Below are positions 9,077 to 19,133 of a stretch of 64,000 bases of DNA, one piece after another. Under the pieces are notes generated by a model. It was not told where the DNA came from. It searched no databases and saw nothing but the letters and a program-made list of their open reading frames with translations. Made by a program: the position numbers and the translations under genes. Source of the DNA: Bryobacterales bacterium (GTDB lineage: Bacteria > Acidobacteriota > Terriglobia > Bryobacterales > Bryobacteraceae); the NCBI GenBank assembly GCA_003136675.1, contig PLFE01000081.1:1-64000 (forward strand), given 5' to 3'. Each line of letters begins with the position of its first letter. Positions within the stretch are counted from its first letter, which is position 1.

Positions 9077-9391
9077 ATGAAAAACTTACTTCTGGTAATT
9101 TTGTTGGGGTCCTTCCTTGCGGGTTCCACGACCCGCGCATTCGCCGATGGCCCCGACGCGACAGCCGCGCGCCTTTACCGGCTGAAGTGCGCGCAATGCC
9201 ACGGCGCGGACGGTGAAGGGGGCATTGGCGCAAGCCTCAAGGGCAAGCTGCGGCATCACGGGGCTGCGCAACTTTTCGACGTCATCAAGAACGGAATCCC
9301 AAGCACGGAAATGCCCGCATCCGGTCTTCCCGATCCTCAAGTGAAGAAGATGGTTGCGTACGTCCTCTATCTCAACAAAAGAAAGCCCTAA
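9077..9391 (+). CDS. Small secreted c-type cytochrome
   Basis: A 104-residue class I cytochrome c. A signal peptide (MKNLLLVILLGSFLAG..AFA) is followed by one haem site CAQCH and a likely axial methionine in STEMPASGL, ending with the usual C-terminal helix VKKMVAYVLYLNKR. The start at 9077 is preceded by ACGGAG; an in-frame GTG at 9056 would spoil the signal peptide. It would act as a periplasmic electron carrier. The next gene starts 3 bp downstream, so they form one operon with the YVTN protein. The redox partner is unknown. Confidence 0.92.
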   Translation: MKNLLLVILLGSFLAGSTTRAFADGPDATAARLYRLKCAQCHGADGEGGIGASLKGKLRHHGAAQLFDVIKNGIPSTEMPASGLPDPQVKKMVAYVLYLNKRKP

Positions 9392-9394
9392 CCT

Positions 9395-10417
9395 ATGAAA
9401 CGTTTCGTTTCCGCCGCTGTCATCGTGCTCTCCGCCTGCGCGGCATTTGCGCAGGAAGGCTCGTATAAAGTAGTGAAAACCGTCAAAGCCGGTGGCGACG
9501 GCGGTTACGACTATGTGTATGCGGACGTGGATGGACGCCGTCTCTACATCCCGCGCTCCGGCCAAACCGGTCCACGAATCACGGTCTTCAATCTGGACAC
9601 GCTGGAACCGGCGGGCGAGATCCCCAATGCCAACGCGCACGGCGCCGCCGTGGACCCGAAATCGCATCACGGCTTCGTCAGCAGCAAGCCCGTGGTGATG
9701 TTCGATTCCAGTACGCTCGCAACCATCAAGACCATTGAGGTGAAAGGCAACCCCGACGGGATCATGTTCGATCCCTTCAATCAGCGGGTTTGGATATTCA
9801 GCCACTCCGCGCCCAACGCCACTGTGATCGATACGAAGGACGGTTCCATCGTGGGCACGGTGGATTTGGGTGGAGCGCCCGAGCAGGCCGCCACCGACGG
9901 ACACGGGCGCATCTGGGTGGATATAGAAAATAAGGACAGCATCGCGGAGGTAGACGCGAAGACTCTTTCCGTTACCAAACGATTCGATCTCACCGGGAAG
10001 TGCGGTGGCCCGGGCGGATTGGGTTTGGACGCGAAGAATCACATCCTGTTCGCCACCTGTCACGAGCCGGCGACCATGGCGATTGTCAACGCCGATAGCG
10101 GGAAAGTAATCACTTCCCTGCCCATCGGTTCCGGAACGGATGGCGGCGGGTTTAACCCCAACACCATGGAAGCCTTTAGCTCGAATGGAGAAGGCACGCT
10201 ATCTGTGATCAAAGAAAATAGTCCGACTGACTTCGTGGTCGAGCAGACGGTGAAGACCATGCCGCGCGCGAGAACGATGACGGTGGATACGAAAACCAAT
10301 CAGGTGATCCTGATTGGTGCGGAATTTACGCCGCCGCCAACGCCCCCGCCGCCAGGTAGTTACGCGAGAGGGAAGATGGTTCCCGGCTCGTTCGTCATTC
10401 TCGAAGTCGGAAAATGA
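9395..10417 (+). CDS. Secreted YncE-like YVTN beta-propeller protein
   Basis: 340 residues with an N-terminal signal peptide ([19 protein letters not shown]) followed by repeated blades typical of YncE-like seven-bladed propellers, for example [58 protein letters not shown] and [18 protein letters not shown] short proline-rich stretch ([10 protein letters not shown]) precedes the last blade. Such proteins occur in the periplasm or on the surface; ligands are usually unknown. It lies between a cytochrome c gene and an ADOP permease whose ATG overlaps its stop by 4 bp. Confidence 0.9.
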   Translation: MKRFVSAAVIVLSACAAFAQEGSYKVVKTVKAGGDGGYDYVYADVDGRRLYIPRSGQTGPRITVFNLDTLEPAGEIPNANAHGAAVDPKSHHGFVSSKPVVMFDSSTLATIKTIEVKGNPDGIMFDPFNQRVWIFSHSAPNATVIDTKDGSIVGTVDLGGAPEQAATDGHGRIWVDIENKDSIAEVDAKTLSVTKRFDLTGKCGGPGGLGLDAKNHILFATCHEPATMAIVNADSGKVITSLPIGSGTDGGGFNPNTMEAFSSNGEGTLSVIKENSPTDFVVEQTVKTMPRARTMTVDTKTNQVILIGAEFTPPPTPPPPGSYARGKMVPGSFVILEVGK

Positions 10418-12858
10418 TCTGGCGCGACCTGTCTTACTCGTGGCGAATGCTCCGCAAATCGCCGCTAGTAGCCGGCGTCGCCGTTCTGTCCCTGGCCCTC
10501 GGCATCGGCGCGAACACGGCCATTTTCAGCCTCATCAACGCACTGATGCTGCGTGCTCTTCCTGTTCCCGAACCGTACGAACTCGTTTCCATAGGCATGA
10601 CGGGCCCGGACCGGTCCGTCGATAATCGATCCCTGTCTCTTGAGATGTTCAAGGCAATCCGCCGCGAACAGACCGTTTTCACTGGCGTCTTTGCATGGAT
10701 GGGCGGCGGCGTCACCAACATGGAGGCCAACGGCGTCTGGTACGAGGGCGGCATGAACAACGTGAGCGGCGAATACTACGCCACGCTCGGCGTGAAGCCT
10801 CTGCTGGGAAGACTATTTGGCCCTCAGGATGTCCGACTGGAGCAGGGTTGGGCGGAAAAGGTCGCTGTGCTCGATTACCGGTGTTGGACTCAGCGGTTCG
10901 GTCGAGACCCGAGCGTGATCGGGAAGACCATGCATATCGATGCCAACCCGGTCACCATCATTGGGGTGACGCCGCCTGAATTCTCGGGCCTCTACATCGA
11001 TGGGCAGACCGAATTAACCGCCCCGATGGGTTACAGCGGCAGGCTCGCCGGAATGGACCAGCGCAACTTTTGGTTCGAGCAAGCCATCGGACGGTTGAAG
11101 CCGGGCGTGACCATCGAGATGGCGCGCGCGCAGTTGGAGGCGCTGTGGCCGCGCTTTCTGGCCGAGACGATTCCGCCATCGCTGAACGCGCAACAGCGCA
11201 GTAAATTCCTTCAGGGTAAACCCGTGTTGGAGCAAGCGGATCGTGGGTTTTCCTTTCAACGGGACCGCCTCCGTGTTCCTTTGCGTGTACTGATGGCGCT
11301 GGTGGGAGTTTTGCTTCTGGTGGCCTGCGTGAACCTGGCCAATCTGATGTTGGCGCGGGCGGCGGCCCGGCAACACGAGTTCGGAGTGCGCCTTTCTCTG
11401 GGCGCGAGCCGTTGGCAAATCGGCCGGCAATTGCTGGTGGAGAGTCTGATTTTGTCGCTGGCGGGGGCTGGTCTCGGCGTTTTGATTGCAACCTACGCGG
11501 CGCGTTTTCTGGAACGGATGCTGTGGCGAGCATTGATTCCTGTTGCTCTGAATACAGATCCGGATCTGCGGGTTCTGCTCTTCACGCTGGCCGTCACGGT
11601 TCTCACGAGCGCACTGTTCGGACTCGCGCCTGTGTGGGGTTTGCCGCATCCAGCCGGGGCGCTTGGCCAGAATTCCCGAACGGTACGCGGAGGATCGCGG
11701 CGAATGACTCGCCTGCTGGTTAGCGCGCAGCTTGCCTTATCTCTCGTGCTGGTCATCGGAGCGGCGCTGTTCGTTCGCAGCACTCTAAAGCTCCAGAGTT
11801 TCAATCCTGGGTTCAATCGCAGCGGGATCCTTACGGTTTTGCTGACCGGCAAGCCAGGGCTTCGTGACCCGGTGATTTCGAGCCAGGTAGCTTACTATCG
11901 CGAGCTCGAAAAGCGCCTGTCGAGCATTCCGGGAATCGAATCCGTCAGTTACTCCAGTATGGGGCCGGGGACTTATGGGGAATACAAAACAGGAGTTGCT
12001 TTCCCTTCAGGAGTGAACGCTAAAGTGTTAGCCGGTGTGGTGAGTCCCGGCTTCTTCGATGAGGTCGGAATGCGGATTGTCGAGGGTCGCGACTTCACGT
12101 GGGGCGACGATGAACGCAGTCCGCGCGTTGGAATTGTGTCCCAGAGTTTCGCGCGGAAGTTCTTTCCGAAAGGATTTGTTGCAGGTCAGCGAATCACGTT
12201 AGATCCCGATGGCGACAAGCGAGACTTCACCCTAGTAGGAGTGGTAAGCGACGCAAGTTTGTGGAGCCTGAAAAGCAATCGCCCCTTGGCCGTGTTTGAG
12301 CCGATGCCGCAGAACCCGGACTACGGTTTGAACGCGGACCTACGATTCACAGGCGATCCGCGCGCCATTGAGCCGGCCGTTCGGCGAGCCGTGGACGGGA
12401 TGGGCAGACAATATCCGATATTGATTGAGACGCTTGAGGAGCACGAGAACCGCTTCCTGAGGGAAGACCGTGTGATGGCGTTGGTCTCTGCGTTCCTGGG
12501 CGGTCTCGCGGCCTTGTTGTCGGCTGTCGGAATCTACGGCGTGCTCGCGCAGGCAGTCACTCGCCGTACTAGCGAGATTGGTTTGCGGATGGCCTTGGGT
12601 GCAGACAGATCGAACGTAGTCTGGCTGGTTATGGGTGAAGTTGCCATCCTGTGCGCCGTGGGGCTGACAATTGGCGTCGCGGGGGCGCTGGCTTTGGCGA
12701 AGCTGATCGCGAGCATGCTGTACGACCTTGCGCCTCACGATCCGGTGATGATCATGCTTGCCGTTGGAATCCTCGGAGCTGTTGCGCTTGCGGCTGGGTA
12801 TCTTCCTGCGCGGAGGGCGGCATTAATCGATCCGATGCAGGCGCTACGACGCGAGTAG
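10414..12858 (+). CDS. ADOP-type ABC permease (MacB/FtsX family, duplicated)
   Basis: 814 residues. Two MacB-type periplasmic core plus FtsX permease units are fused in tandem: an N-terminal helix near residues 20-40 ([22 protein letters not shown]), a first FtsX block ([36 protein letters not shown]), a second periplasmic domain, and a final block ([29 protein letters not shown]). No ATPase gene adjoins it. This matches the 'acidobacterial duplicated orphan permease' class, which is greatly expanded in Acidobacteriota. The function is probably mechanotransmission or efflux with an ATPase encoded elsewhere. It is translationally coupled (ATGA) to the propeller gene. Confidence 0.93.
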   Translation: MIWRDLSYSWRMLRKSPLVAGVAVLSLALGIGANTAIFSLINALMLRALPVPEPYELVSIGMTGPDRSVDNRSLSLEMFKAIRREQTVFTGVFAWMGGGVTNMEANGVWYEGGMNNVSGEYYATLGVKPLLGRLFGPQDVRLEQGWAEKVAVLDYRCWTQRFGRDPSVIGKTMHIDANPVTIIGVTPPEFSGLYIDGQTELTAPMGYSGRLAGMDQRNFWFEQAIGRLKPGVTIEMARAQLEALWPRFLAETIPPSLNAQQRSKFLQGKPVLEQADRGFSFQRDRLRVPLRVLMALVGVLLLVACVNLANLMLARAAARQHEFGVRLSLGASRWQIGRQLLVESLILSLAGAGLGVLIATYAARFLERMLWRALIPVALNTDPDLRVLLFTLAVTVLTSALFGLAPVWGLPHPAGALGQNSRTVRGGSRRMTRLLVSAQLALSLVLVIGAALFVRSTLKLQSFNPGFNRSGILTVLLTGKPGLRDPVISSQVAYYRELEKRLSSIPGIESVSYSSMGPGTYGEYKTGVAFPSGVNAKVLAGVVSPGFFDEVGMRIVEGRDFTWGDDERSPRVGIVSQSFARKFFPKGFVAGQRITLDPDGDKRDFTLVGVVSDASLWSLKSNRPLAVFEPMPQNPDYGLNADLRFTGDPRAIEPAVRRAVDGMGRQYPILIETLEEHENRFLREDRVMALVSAFLGGLAALLSAVGIYGVLAQAVTRRTSEIGLRMALGADRSNVVWLVMGEVAILCAVGLTIGVAGALALAKLIASMLYDLAPHDPVMIMLAVGILGAVALAAGYLPARRAALIDPMQALRRE

Positions 12859-12869
12859 GTGAGGAGGAT

Positions 12870-13123
12870 TTATCTCTCTTCGAGGTGCTTCAGGCGCGCG
12901 CCGAGAACCTCTTCAACGCGGTGCAGTTCGGCGCGCCAGAGATCGCGCAAGTCATCAAATCGCTGGTTCATGCCATCGAGGCGGGCGTCAATCCCCTTGA
13001 AGCGCTCGTTCATCAGGTGCATCATTCCGTCCAGCTTCGCGTTGATGTAGAGGACACGGTCAGCAGGACGCCGTTGAACAGGATCGGAGCGCCGAGGGCG
13101 ATGTATAACTGTTGGTCCGTCAT
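12870..13123 (-). pseudogene. Small membrane-anchored coiled-coil protein, frameshifted
   Basis: Two frames together make one plausible protein. From the ATG at 13123 one frame reads MTDQQLYIALGAPILFNGV, a short N-terminus plus a transmembrane helix ending LLTV. The neighbouring frame continues as VLYINAKLDGM and then heptads with ERFKGIDARLDGMNQRFDDL, ending HLEER. The switch lies at about 13053-13058, where the sequence reads ACC GT GTC CTC: two extra bases, apparently a duplicated GT. Proteins of this build (TM plus Leu/Ile heptads) are common small proteins in this phylum. It is either a recent pseudogene or an assembly error. The longer uninterrupted frame beginning at 13139 has an implausible Arg/Pro-rich start. 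Confidence 0.65.
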
Positions 13124-13138
13124 GCCCGGCTCGGCTCA

Positions 13139-14050
13139 CTAAACGCCATGGATTGTGTATACCGATTCGACGGCTTCACTCGCATGATAAGAACTGCGAA
13201 CTAGCGGACCCGCTTCTACATGCGCAAACCCCATCGCCAGGCCCTCATCGCGTAACTCTGCAAACTCATGCGGGGCCACATAGCGAACAATCGGCAAGTG
13301 CTTGGGCGATGGCCGCAGATACTGCCCCAGAGTCAAAATATCCACGCTGTGCGCATGCAGATCGCGCATCACGCTACGCACCTCATCCATCCTCTCGCCA
13401 AGTCCTAACATCAAGCCGGACTTCACTGGGGTCTCCGGGGAAAGCGACTTGGCATACGCCAGCATATCCAGGGAACGGTCGTACCGCGCGCCCAAACGTA
13501 CCTGCCGGTAGAGGCGCGGAACGGTCTCCGTGTTGTGATTCAGGACATCGGGACGGGCGCTCATCACAATTTCCATGGCCTCATGCCGCCCCTGGAAATC
13601 GGGCACCAGGACTTCCACCTTGCATCCGGGAACGCGCTCGCGAATGGCCCGAATCGTGAACGCAAATAACTCCGCGCCGCCGTCTTTGCGGTCGTCCCGA
13701 TTCACGCTTGTCACCACCGCGTAGCGCAGTCCCATTTGCGCCACGGCTTCGGCCACGCGCCGCGGCTCATCGTAATCCACAGCCAGCGGAGCACCTTTCT
13801 GAACCGCACAAAAGCCGCAGCGCCGGGTGCAGACATTCCCCAGAATCATGAACGTGGCCGTGCCGCGATTCCAACATTCGCCCACGTTTGGGCATGCAGC
13901 GCTCTCGCACACCGTATGCAGGTTGAGATCGGTGACCAGCGATTTGATTTCCCGGTACCGGGCGCCGATTGGAGCGGGAGCACGCAGCCAGTTGGGACGA
14001 GCGGGCTTTGTTTCTAAGGTGACCAGCACTGACTCCAGTGTAGCTATCAT
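13139..14050 (-). CDS. lipA: Lipoyl synthase
   Basis: A radical-SAM enzyme that inserts two sulfur atoms into protein-bound octanoate to make lipoate. The auxiliary cluster motif CESAACPNVGECW lies in the N-terminal region and the radical-SAM motif CTRRCGFC follows. Also present are TSVNRDD, NHNTETVPRLY, KSGLMLGLGE and the C-terminal GPLVRSSYHA, whose serine contacts the auxiliary cluster. About 303 residues from the ATG at 14050. A TTG 18 bp upstream would touch the divergent IorA start. No lipB lies nearby. No clear Shine-Dalgarno precedes the chosen start. Confidence 0.96.
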   Translation of the reverse strand: MIATLESVLVTLETKPARPNWLRAPAPIGARYREIKSLVTDLNLHTVCESAACPNVGECWNRGTATFMILGNVCTRRCGFCAVQKGAPLAVDYDEPRRVAEAVAQMGLRYAVVTSVNRDDRKDGGAELFAFTIRAIRERVPGCKVEVLVPDFQGRHEAMEIVMSARPDVLNHNTETVPRLYRQVRLGARYDRSLDMLAYAKSLSPETPVKSGLMLGLGERMDEVRSVMRDLHAHSVDILTLGQYLRPSPKHLPIVRYVAPHEFAELRDEGLAMGFAHVEAGPLVRSSYHASEAVESVYTIHGV

Positions 14051-14067
14051 AAAGGAACGGAGGCTCA

Positions 14068-14529
14068 ATGGCCACTCAGCTTACGATTAACGGACGGTCC
14101 ACCACGGTAGACGCGCCGCCCGATACCCCGCTCCTCTGGGTGCTTCGCGACGTTCTCAATCTCCACGGAACCAAATATGGCTGCGGGATCGGGCAGTGCG
14201 GCGCATGCACGGTCCATCTGGCCGGGCAAGCCGTGCGCTCCTGCCTGACACCGATTTCGGCGGCAGCGAACCAGAAGATCACCACCATCGAAGGTTTGTC
14301 TCCTAACGGCCAGCACCCCTTGCAGGTCGCATGGCAGCAGATCGATGTTCCTCAATGCGGCTATTGCCAGGCTGGCCAGATCATGTCCGCCGCCGCCCTG
14401 CTCGCGAAACATCCCAAGCCGACCGACGACCAGATCGATTCGGCGATGAACGGGAATCTGTGCCGCTGCGGCACTTATTTGCGTGTGCGGCAAGCCATCC
14501 ATCAGGCGGCCGGACAGGGGAAGGTGTAA
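14068..14529 (+). CDS. 2Fe-2S subunit of a molybdenum hydroxylase (IorA-like)
   Basis: 153 residues. The plant-type ferredoxin cluster is [13 protein letters not shown] with a following cysteine at SCLTP, and the second cluster is CGYCQAGQ plus CRCGTYLRV, as in xanthine dehydrogenase small subunits. A GGAGG ribosome site (14059-14063) lies 5 bp before the ATG. The protein passes electrons from the molybdenum subunit encoded 3 bp downstream. Two-subunit, FAD-less enzymes of this layout are isoquinoline 1-oxidoreductase or aldehyde dehydrogenase types; electrons then usually go to cytochromes or quinones. Confidence 0.94.
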   Translation: MATQLTINGRSTTVDAPPDTPLLWVLRDVLNLHGTKYGCGIGQCGACTVHLAGQAVRSCLTPISAAANQKITTIEGLSPNGQHPLQVAWQQIDVPQCGYCQAGQIMSAAALLAKHPKPTDDQIDSAMNGNLCRCGTYLRVRQAIHQAAGQGKV

Positions 14530-14532
14530 ACG

Positions 14533-16707
14533 ATGACTGTCTCACGAAGATCCTTCCTCAGTGTCAGCGCGGTCACCGGCGGCGGAATGCTGCTGGGTTT
14601 CGGCACGAAAGCTCTCGCTCAACAACCGCCCAACCAGGCGCCGCTTGATCCCAACACTTTCATTCGCATTGCCGCCGATGGCACGGTCACGCTGGTCTCG
14701 CGCAATCCGGAGATCGGCCAGGGAATCAAGACCATGCTTCCCATGCTGATCGCCGAAGAACTCGAAGTGGATTGGAGGTCGGTGAAGGTGGAGCAGGCCG
14801 ACCTGGGAGCGCAATACGGCGCACAGACCACGGGAGGCAGCCGCGCCGCTTCGAATAACTGGGTGCCCATGCGGCAGATGGGCGCAGCGGGACGCATGAT
14901 GCTGATTGCAGCCGCGGCCAGGAAGTGGGGCGTGCCGGAGTCCGAATGCTTCGCATCAAAGGGTCGCGTTTACCATCGCGCAACCGACCGTTCGCTGGGT
15001 TATGGTGAACTGGCGGCCGCCGCGGCCACCATGCCGGTCCCGGACCTGAGCGCCATCAAGTTCAAAGAGGCGGCGTCGTTCAAGATCATCGGCCAATCGA
15101 CAATCGGTGTTGACGTCCCCGATATCACCAGCGGGAAGCCCATTTTTGGAATCGATTTCACCACGCCGGGAATGCTGTTCGCTTCATATCAGAAGTGCCC
15201 TGTGTTCGGCGGAAGAGTAGTGAGCGCGAACCTGGACGACATCAAGAAGATGCCGGGTGTGAAGCATGCGTTCGTGGTCGAGGGACAGGTAAAAATGGGT
15301 CCGGTACTGGATGGCGAACCGGGGCTGGAACCTGGAGTCGCCATCGTCGCGGACACCTGGTGGGACGCTCAAACCGCCCGTAAGAAGCTGGTCGTGAAGT
15401 GGGATAACGGCCCGGCGGCATCGCAAAGCACCGCTGAGTTCGCGAGGCGCGCAGACGAACTATCGAAGCAGAAGCCGCAGCGTACGCTCAAGAACGACGG
15501 CAACGTGGACGACGGTCTGAAAGCGGCCGCGAAGACCGTGGAAGCGGCGTATTCGTACCCCTTCATTTCGCATGCGCCTCTGGAGCCGCGCAACTGTAGC
15601 GCGCACTATCAGGATGGCAAGCTGGAGATTTGGACCACCAGCCAACTACCCGCACGGGGGCGCCAGTTTGTGGCCAAGACGCTGGGGATGAAGGAAGACG
15701 ACATCACCATTCACCTGCTGCGCGCCGGTGGATCTTTCGGACGCGGGTTGAATAACGATTACATGGTGGAAGTGGCGGCCATCGCGAAAGTCGTGGGTGT
15801 GCCGGTGAAGCTGTTGTGGACGCGCGAGGACGATATGCAGCATGACTACTACCGTCCCGGCGGCTTCCACTATCTCAAGGGTGGAGTGGACACGCAGGGT
15901 AAGTTAATCGCGTGGCAAAACCACTTCGTCAGCTACGGTGACGGCGAGCATTTTTCGTCATCGGCGGGAATCGGGCCAGGAGAGTTTCCTTCCGGGTTCG
16001 TTTCGAATTTCGCGATGTATTCCTCCGTGATGCCGCTCGAAATCAAGACAGGCGCGTTGCGGGCGCCGGGCGCGAATTCGCAATGTTTTGTTATGCAGAG
16101 CTTCATCGACGAGATGGCGCACGCGGCTGGTCAAGATCCGCTGGTATTCCGGCAGACGCTGCTGGGCGAAGAAACGAAACCAGGATACAACGTGAAGCGC
16201 ATGCGCGGCGTGCTGGATCTGGTGGCGGAGAAATCCGGATGGGGCAAGCGGACCCTGCCAGCGGGGACGGCGCTGGGCGTGGCTTTTCATTACAGCTTCC
16301 AGGGTTACTTCGCGCACGTGGCGGAAGTTACGGTAGCCGCTAATAAGTTGAAGGTGAATAGGGTCTGGGTGTGTGGCGACGTGGGCAGCCAGATTATCAA
16401 TCCGAGCGGCGCGGAAGCGCAGGTGCAGGGCGGCGTTATCGACGGCCTTTCCGAGATGATGACTCAGGAGATTACGCTGGAAGGCGGCGCGGTGGTGCAG
16501 GGCAATTACGACAAACACCAGTTGTTACGGATTCGCCAGACCCCGCAAATTGAAGTGCATTTCGTCAAGACGGATAATGCACCCACGGGTTTGGGCGAAC
16601 CGGCGCTGCCGCCAGTGATTCCGGCTGTGACGAACGCAATTTTCGCCGCGACGGGGAAACGAATTCGCAGTTTGCCACTCTCAAAGAGCGGCTATTCCTG
16701 GGCTTGA
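14533..16707 (+). CDS. Molybdopterin-dependent oxidoreductase large subunit (IorB-like), Tat-exported
   Basis: 724 residues. The N-terminus [20 protein letters not shown] is a clear twin-arginine leader, so the complex is probably periplasmic. Molybdopterin-binding segments include [57 protein letters not shown] and [19 protein letters not shown]. The C-terminal GLGEPALPP carries the catalytic glutamate of the xanthine oxidase family. Spacing to the small subunit is 3 bp. The substrate is unknown: aldehydes or N-heterocycles are possible. No XdhC-type maturation factor is in the window. Confidence 0.93.
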   Translation: MTVSRRSFLSVSAVTGGGMLLGFGTKALAQQPPNQAPLDPNTFIRIAADGTVTLVSRNPEIGQGIKTMLPMLIAEELEVDWRSVKVEQADLGAQYGAQTTGGSRAASNNWVPMRQMGAAGRMMLIAAAARKWGVPESECFASKGRVYHRATDRSLGYGELAAAAATMPVPDLSAIKFKEAASFKIIGQSTIGVDVPDITSGKPIFGIDFTTPGMLFASYQKCPVFGGRVVSANLDDIKKMPGVKHAFVVEGQVKMGPVLDGEPGLEPGVAIVADTWWDAQTARKKLVVKWDNGPAASQSTAEFARRADELSKQKPQRTLKNDGNVDDGLKAAAKTVEAAYSYPFISHAPLEPRNCSAHYQDGKLEIWTTSQLPARGRQFVAKTLGMKEDDITIHLLRAGGSFGRGLNNDYMVEVAAIAKVVGVPVKLLWTREDDMQHDYYRPGGFHYLKGGVDTQGKLIAWQNHFVSYGDGEHFSSSAGIGPGEFPSGFVSNFAMYSSVMPLEIKTGALRAPGANSQCFVMQSFIDEMAHAAGQDPLVFRQTLLGEETKPGYNVKRMRGVLDLVAEKSGWGKRTLPAGTALGVAFHYSFQGYFAHVAEVTVAANKLKVNRVWVCGDVGSQIINPSGAEAQVQGGVIDGLSEMMTQEITLEGGAVVQGNYDKHQLLRIRQTPQIEVHFVKTDNAPTGLGEPALPPVIPAVTNAIFAATGKRIRSLPLSKSGYSWA

Positions 16708-16710
16708 GGG

Positions 16711-17012
16711 TCAGGCCAGAAACTCAGCCGCGTGGTCAGTCGCCCAATCGCGGAACGTTCGCGGCGGCGCTCCGGTTATTTCCGCGAAGGTAGAGGTGAC
16801 GGGAGCAGGTTGACCGATTGCCGCAGCCCAGGCGTCGAGGAGCATATTCACGATAGGCGCAGGCATGAAAGAAAGCGGCTCGCCCCGCGCCTCTTCCGGT
16901 GAATTTGCGGGTTCCGGGCAAGCGCTCGGACTTTGACGCCAGCGGCCGGCAGTTGAGCGATAACCTGGCGACCCACTCTGCCGGTTGCTCCGATGACGAG
17001 GATGCGCTTCAT
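16711..17012 (-). pseudogene. Relic of an NmrA-like NAD(P)-binding protein with internal deletion
   Basis: From the ATG at 17012 the sequence reads MKRILVIGATGRVGRQVIAQ and on to VKVRALARNPQ, a perfect Rossmann N-terminus of an NmrA/SDR-a5 family protein. Near 16900-16920 the frame changes. The other frame then reads PLSFMPAPIVNMLLDAW, PAPVTSTFAEITGAPPRTF and RDWATDHAAEFLA to a stop at 16711, which is the usual C-terminus of the same family. Only about 95 codons remain of the normal 280 or so, so roughly 180 codons were deleted in the middle. The flanks are otherwise well preserved, suggesting a fairly recent event. Confidence 0.8.
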
Positions 17013-17040
17013 ACCGCGCGGGCCGAAGCCCACGACAGCA

Positions 17041-17178
17041 CTAGACTGGCACGACGGCCGGCGCAACAGGAGTCAACGCATCGATTTTCTTGCGTAACAA
17101 CCGGCTGCGTTGCTTGCGGGCGCGCTTGGCTTTTTTCTCGCGATGGAAGCGCGCTTTATCTCCGTTGATGGCTGACAT
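17041..17178 (-). CDS. 45-residue highly basic hypothetical protein
   Basis: A short frame with ATG at 17178 and TAG at 17041. The protein begins MSAINGDKARFHREKKAKRA and continues with KQRSRLLRKKIDAL, ending in a Pro/Val-rich tail. About a third of its residues are Lys or Arg. A weak AAGG ribosome site precedes the ATG. From memory, similarly sized basic proteins starting M(S/A)xINGDK are annotated in acidobacterial genomes, so I consider it a real gene, possibly nucleic-acid or ribosome associated; this function is inference from charge only. It is divergent from the SMP-30 gene by 39 bp. Confidence 0.6.
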   Translation of the reverse strand: MSAINGDKARFHREKKAKRARKQRSRLLRKKIDALTPVAPAVVPV

Positions 17179-17217
17179 GGTGCCTTGAGAGTAGCAGAGT
17201 TATAGAATGGCACTGAA

Positions 17218-18249
17218 ATGAAAGCAATCAGTTTTCTCGCAGCCGTGGCGATTCCGGTGGTCTGCGTAGCGGCGCAAGCGCAGGAAGTTCGCCGGTTCGA
17301 TGCCGCCGCAAACCGAATCATTCCCGAAAAGGCGCACCTCGAGCGCGTCGTCACCGGGTTTAATAAGTGGACTGAAGGGCCGGTCTGGACACACGGGGGA
17401 GCTCTTTTCTTCGCGGAGATTCCCGCGAATAACATTGTGAAATGGACGGCGGGAGCCGGTGCCTCCGTTTTCATTCATCCTAGTGGATATACAGGCACCG
17501 CGCCCTACAATGGACCCGAGCCCGGCTCGAACGGCATGACGCTCGATGCAAACGGCAGACTCACCGTCGCGGGTCACGCGCGCCGCAACGTGTGGCGGCT
17601 GGAATCGCTGAACCCGTCGGCCCAAATCACCGTCCTGGCCGATACGTTCGAGGGCAAGCGCCTCAGCAGCCCGAACGACCTTGTTTACAAGTCGGACGGC
17701 TCGCTGTACTTCACCGATCCTCCTTACGGTCTCCGCACGCAGGACGACAAGGATCCGGAGAAGGAATTGCGCATCAACGGCGTGTACCGGATTCCGAACG
17801 CGGCGCGGCAAAAGGCGGGGTCGTCGCCGGACCGCAAGGGATTGCAATTGCTGATCCGCGACTTGCCTCGACCCAATGGAATCGCGTTTTCGCCGGACGA
17901 AAAGATCCTCTACGTTTCCGATTCGGGGAGAAGAGTATGGATGCGCTACAGCGTGGCGGCGGATGGTTCGGTTGGGAATGGCACGCTGCTCCTCGACGCC
18001 AGCGGCGACAAGGCGCCGGGCGGCCCGGACGGTATCAAGGTGGATACGGAGGGCAATCTTTACGGTGCAGGACCGGGCGGAGTCTGGATCATTTCAGCCG
18101 CAGGCAAACATCTCGCAACCATCCCGGTTCCGGAAACCGTGGGTAATCTGACATGGGGAGAGAGCGACGCCAAGATGCTCTATATTACGGCCAGCACGAG
18201 TGTCTACCGAATTCGATTGAGCATTCCCGGAGTGATGCCGGCGCGTTGA
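17218..18249 (+). CDS. Secreted SMP-30/gluconolactonase family protein
   Basis: 343 residues with a signal peptide (MKAISFLAAVAIPVVCVAAQAQ). The six-bladed propeller carries the family's metal-ligand contexts in order: FNKWTEGPVW (Glu), SNGMTLDANGRL (Asn), SSPNDLVYKSDGSLYFTD (Asn/Asp) and RPNGIAFSPDEKILYVSDS (Asp). Members hydrolyse sugar lactones such as gluconolactone in a Ca/Zn-dependent manner. The Tyr-Phe-Thr-Asp-Pro-Pro-Tyr-Gly blade is typical. The exact lactone is unknown. It is convergent with ftcD, the two stops being 2 bp apart. Confidence 0.92.
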   Translation: MKAISFLAAVAIPVVCVAAQAQEVRRFDAAANRIIPEKAHLERVVTGFNKWTEGPVWTHGGALFFAEIPANNIVKWTAGAGASVFIHPSGYTGTAPYNGPEPGSNGMTLDANGRLTVAGHARRNVWRLESLNPSAQITVLADTFEGKRLSSPNDLVYKSDGSLYFTDPPYGLRTQDDKDPEKELRINGVYRIPNAARQKAGSSPDRKGLQLLIRDLPRPNGIAFSPDEKILYVSDSGRRVWMRYSVAADGSVGNGTLLLDASGDKAPGGPDGIKVDTEGNLYGAGPGGVWIISAAGKHLATIPVPETVGNLTWGESDAKMLYITASTSVYRIRLSIPGVMPAR

Positions 18250-18251
18250 TC

Positions 18252-19133
18252 CTATTTAGTTTCGAGCCTCCTGATCCTGCCCTCCAGCACGAAGTCCCAG
18301 ATCCGCTCGCCAACCAGCCACCGCAAATCAAACCCACGCGCTGCCTCAAGCGCCCGGTGCGGAATCAAGCCGATCAACTCGCTTCCCGCAATCGCCACAC
18401 TCCTGCGGCGCGCCTCTTCACGAACGCGCTCGAACACGACTTGAATCGGCGTCACTTCAAAATCTGTCAGGTTAATCGAAACCTGCACCTGTCGCCGCGA
18501 TCGCAATTCCAGTCCCAACGCCTTCACGCATTGCAACCCGCCGCCGGATTCGCGAACGGCCCGCGCGATTTCCCGCGCCACCTGCAAATCCTGCGAATCG
18601 AGATTGATGTTCCAGGCCACCAGGACCTTCCGGGCCCCGACAATCACGGCGCCCGCCGTCGCGTGCCGCCCATCCCCGAAATCAGGGGCTCCGCGGAACT
18701 TCGTGGAACGGAGCACCTCCAACCGGGCCCGGCTCGCGTTGCGAGCCGCGGCTTCATAGAGAAAAGCAGGCAATCGCAACTCGTCCCAGCAGCGTGCGGC
18801 CACATCCGTCGCAATGCGCGCGCATTCCTCCATGGAACTGTTCGCGAGCGGTACAAAAGGGACCACGTCCGCCGCTCCGATCCGCGGATGAACGCCCTCG
18901 TGCGCAGGCAGAATGATGCGTGCCACCGCCATCCCCACCGCGCGAAAAGCAGCTTCCGCCACGGCTGCCGGATTTCCCGCGATGGTCAGCACCGTGCGGT
19001 TATGGTCCACATCGGACGTCCGGTCGAGCAGCGCCGCTCCGTCAACCGAATCCGCCGCATCGGCCAATGCCTCAATGGTTTCAATGTCGCGCCCTTCCGA
19101 GAAGTTCGCCACGCACTCAATCAATGACGGCAT
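18252..19133 (-). CDS. ftcD: Glutamate formimidoyltransferase
   Basis: 293 residues, the transferase part only, without the cyclodeaminase domain found in the animal fusion enzyme. It moves the formimino group of N-formiminoglutamate to tetrahydrofolate, the last step of one histidine-degradation route. The catalytic histidine context EGVHPRIGAADV puts His at residue 82, the same position as in the porcine enzyme. ECVANFSEGRD, DRTSDVDHNRTVLT and VLVAWNINLDSQDL are family hallmarks. Its start overlaps the end of the HutI-like gene by 17 bp, so the two are translationally coupled and co-transcribed. Confidence 0.95.
   Translation of the reverse strand: MPSLIECVANFSEGRDIETIEALADAADSVDGAALLDRTSDVDHNRTVLTIAGNPAAVAEAAFRAVGMAVARIILPAHEGVHPRIGAADVVPFVPLANSSMEECARIATDVAARCWDELRLPAFLYEAAARNASRARLEVLRSTKFRGAPDFGDGRHATAGAVIVGARKVLVAWNINLDSQDLQVAREIARAVRESGGGLQCVKALGLELRSRRQVQVSINLTDFEVTPIQVVFERVREEARRRSVAIAGSELIGLIPHRALEAARGFDLRWLVGERIWDFVLEGRIRRLETK

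Noticed and set aside
16736-16921. 61-codon minus-strand frame over the NmrA relic
   Set aside because: The neighbouring frame gives the recognisable NmrA C-terminus; this one is its shadow.
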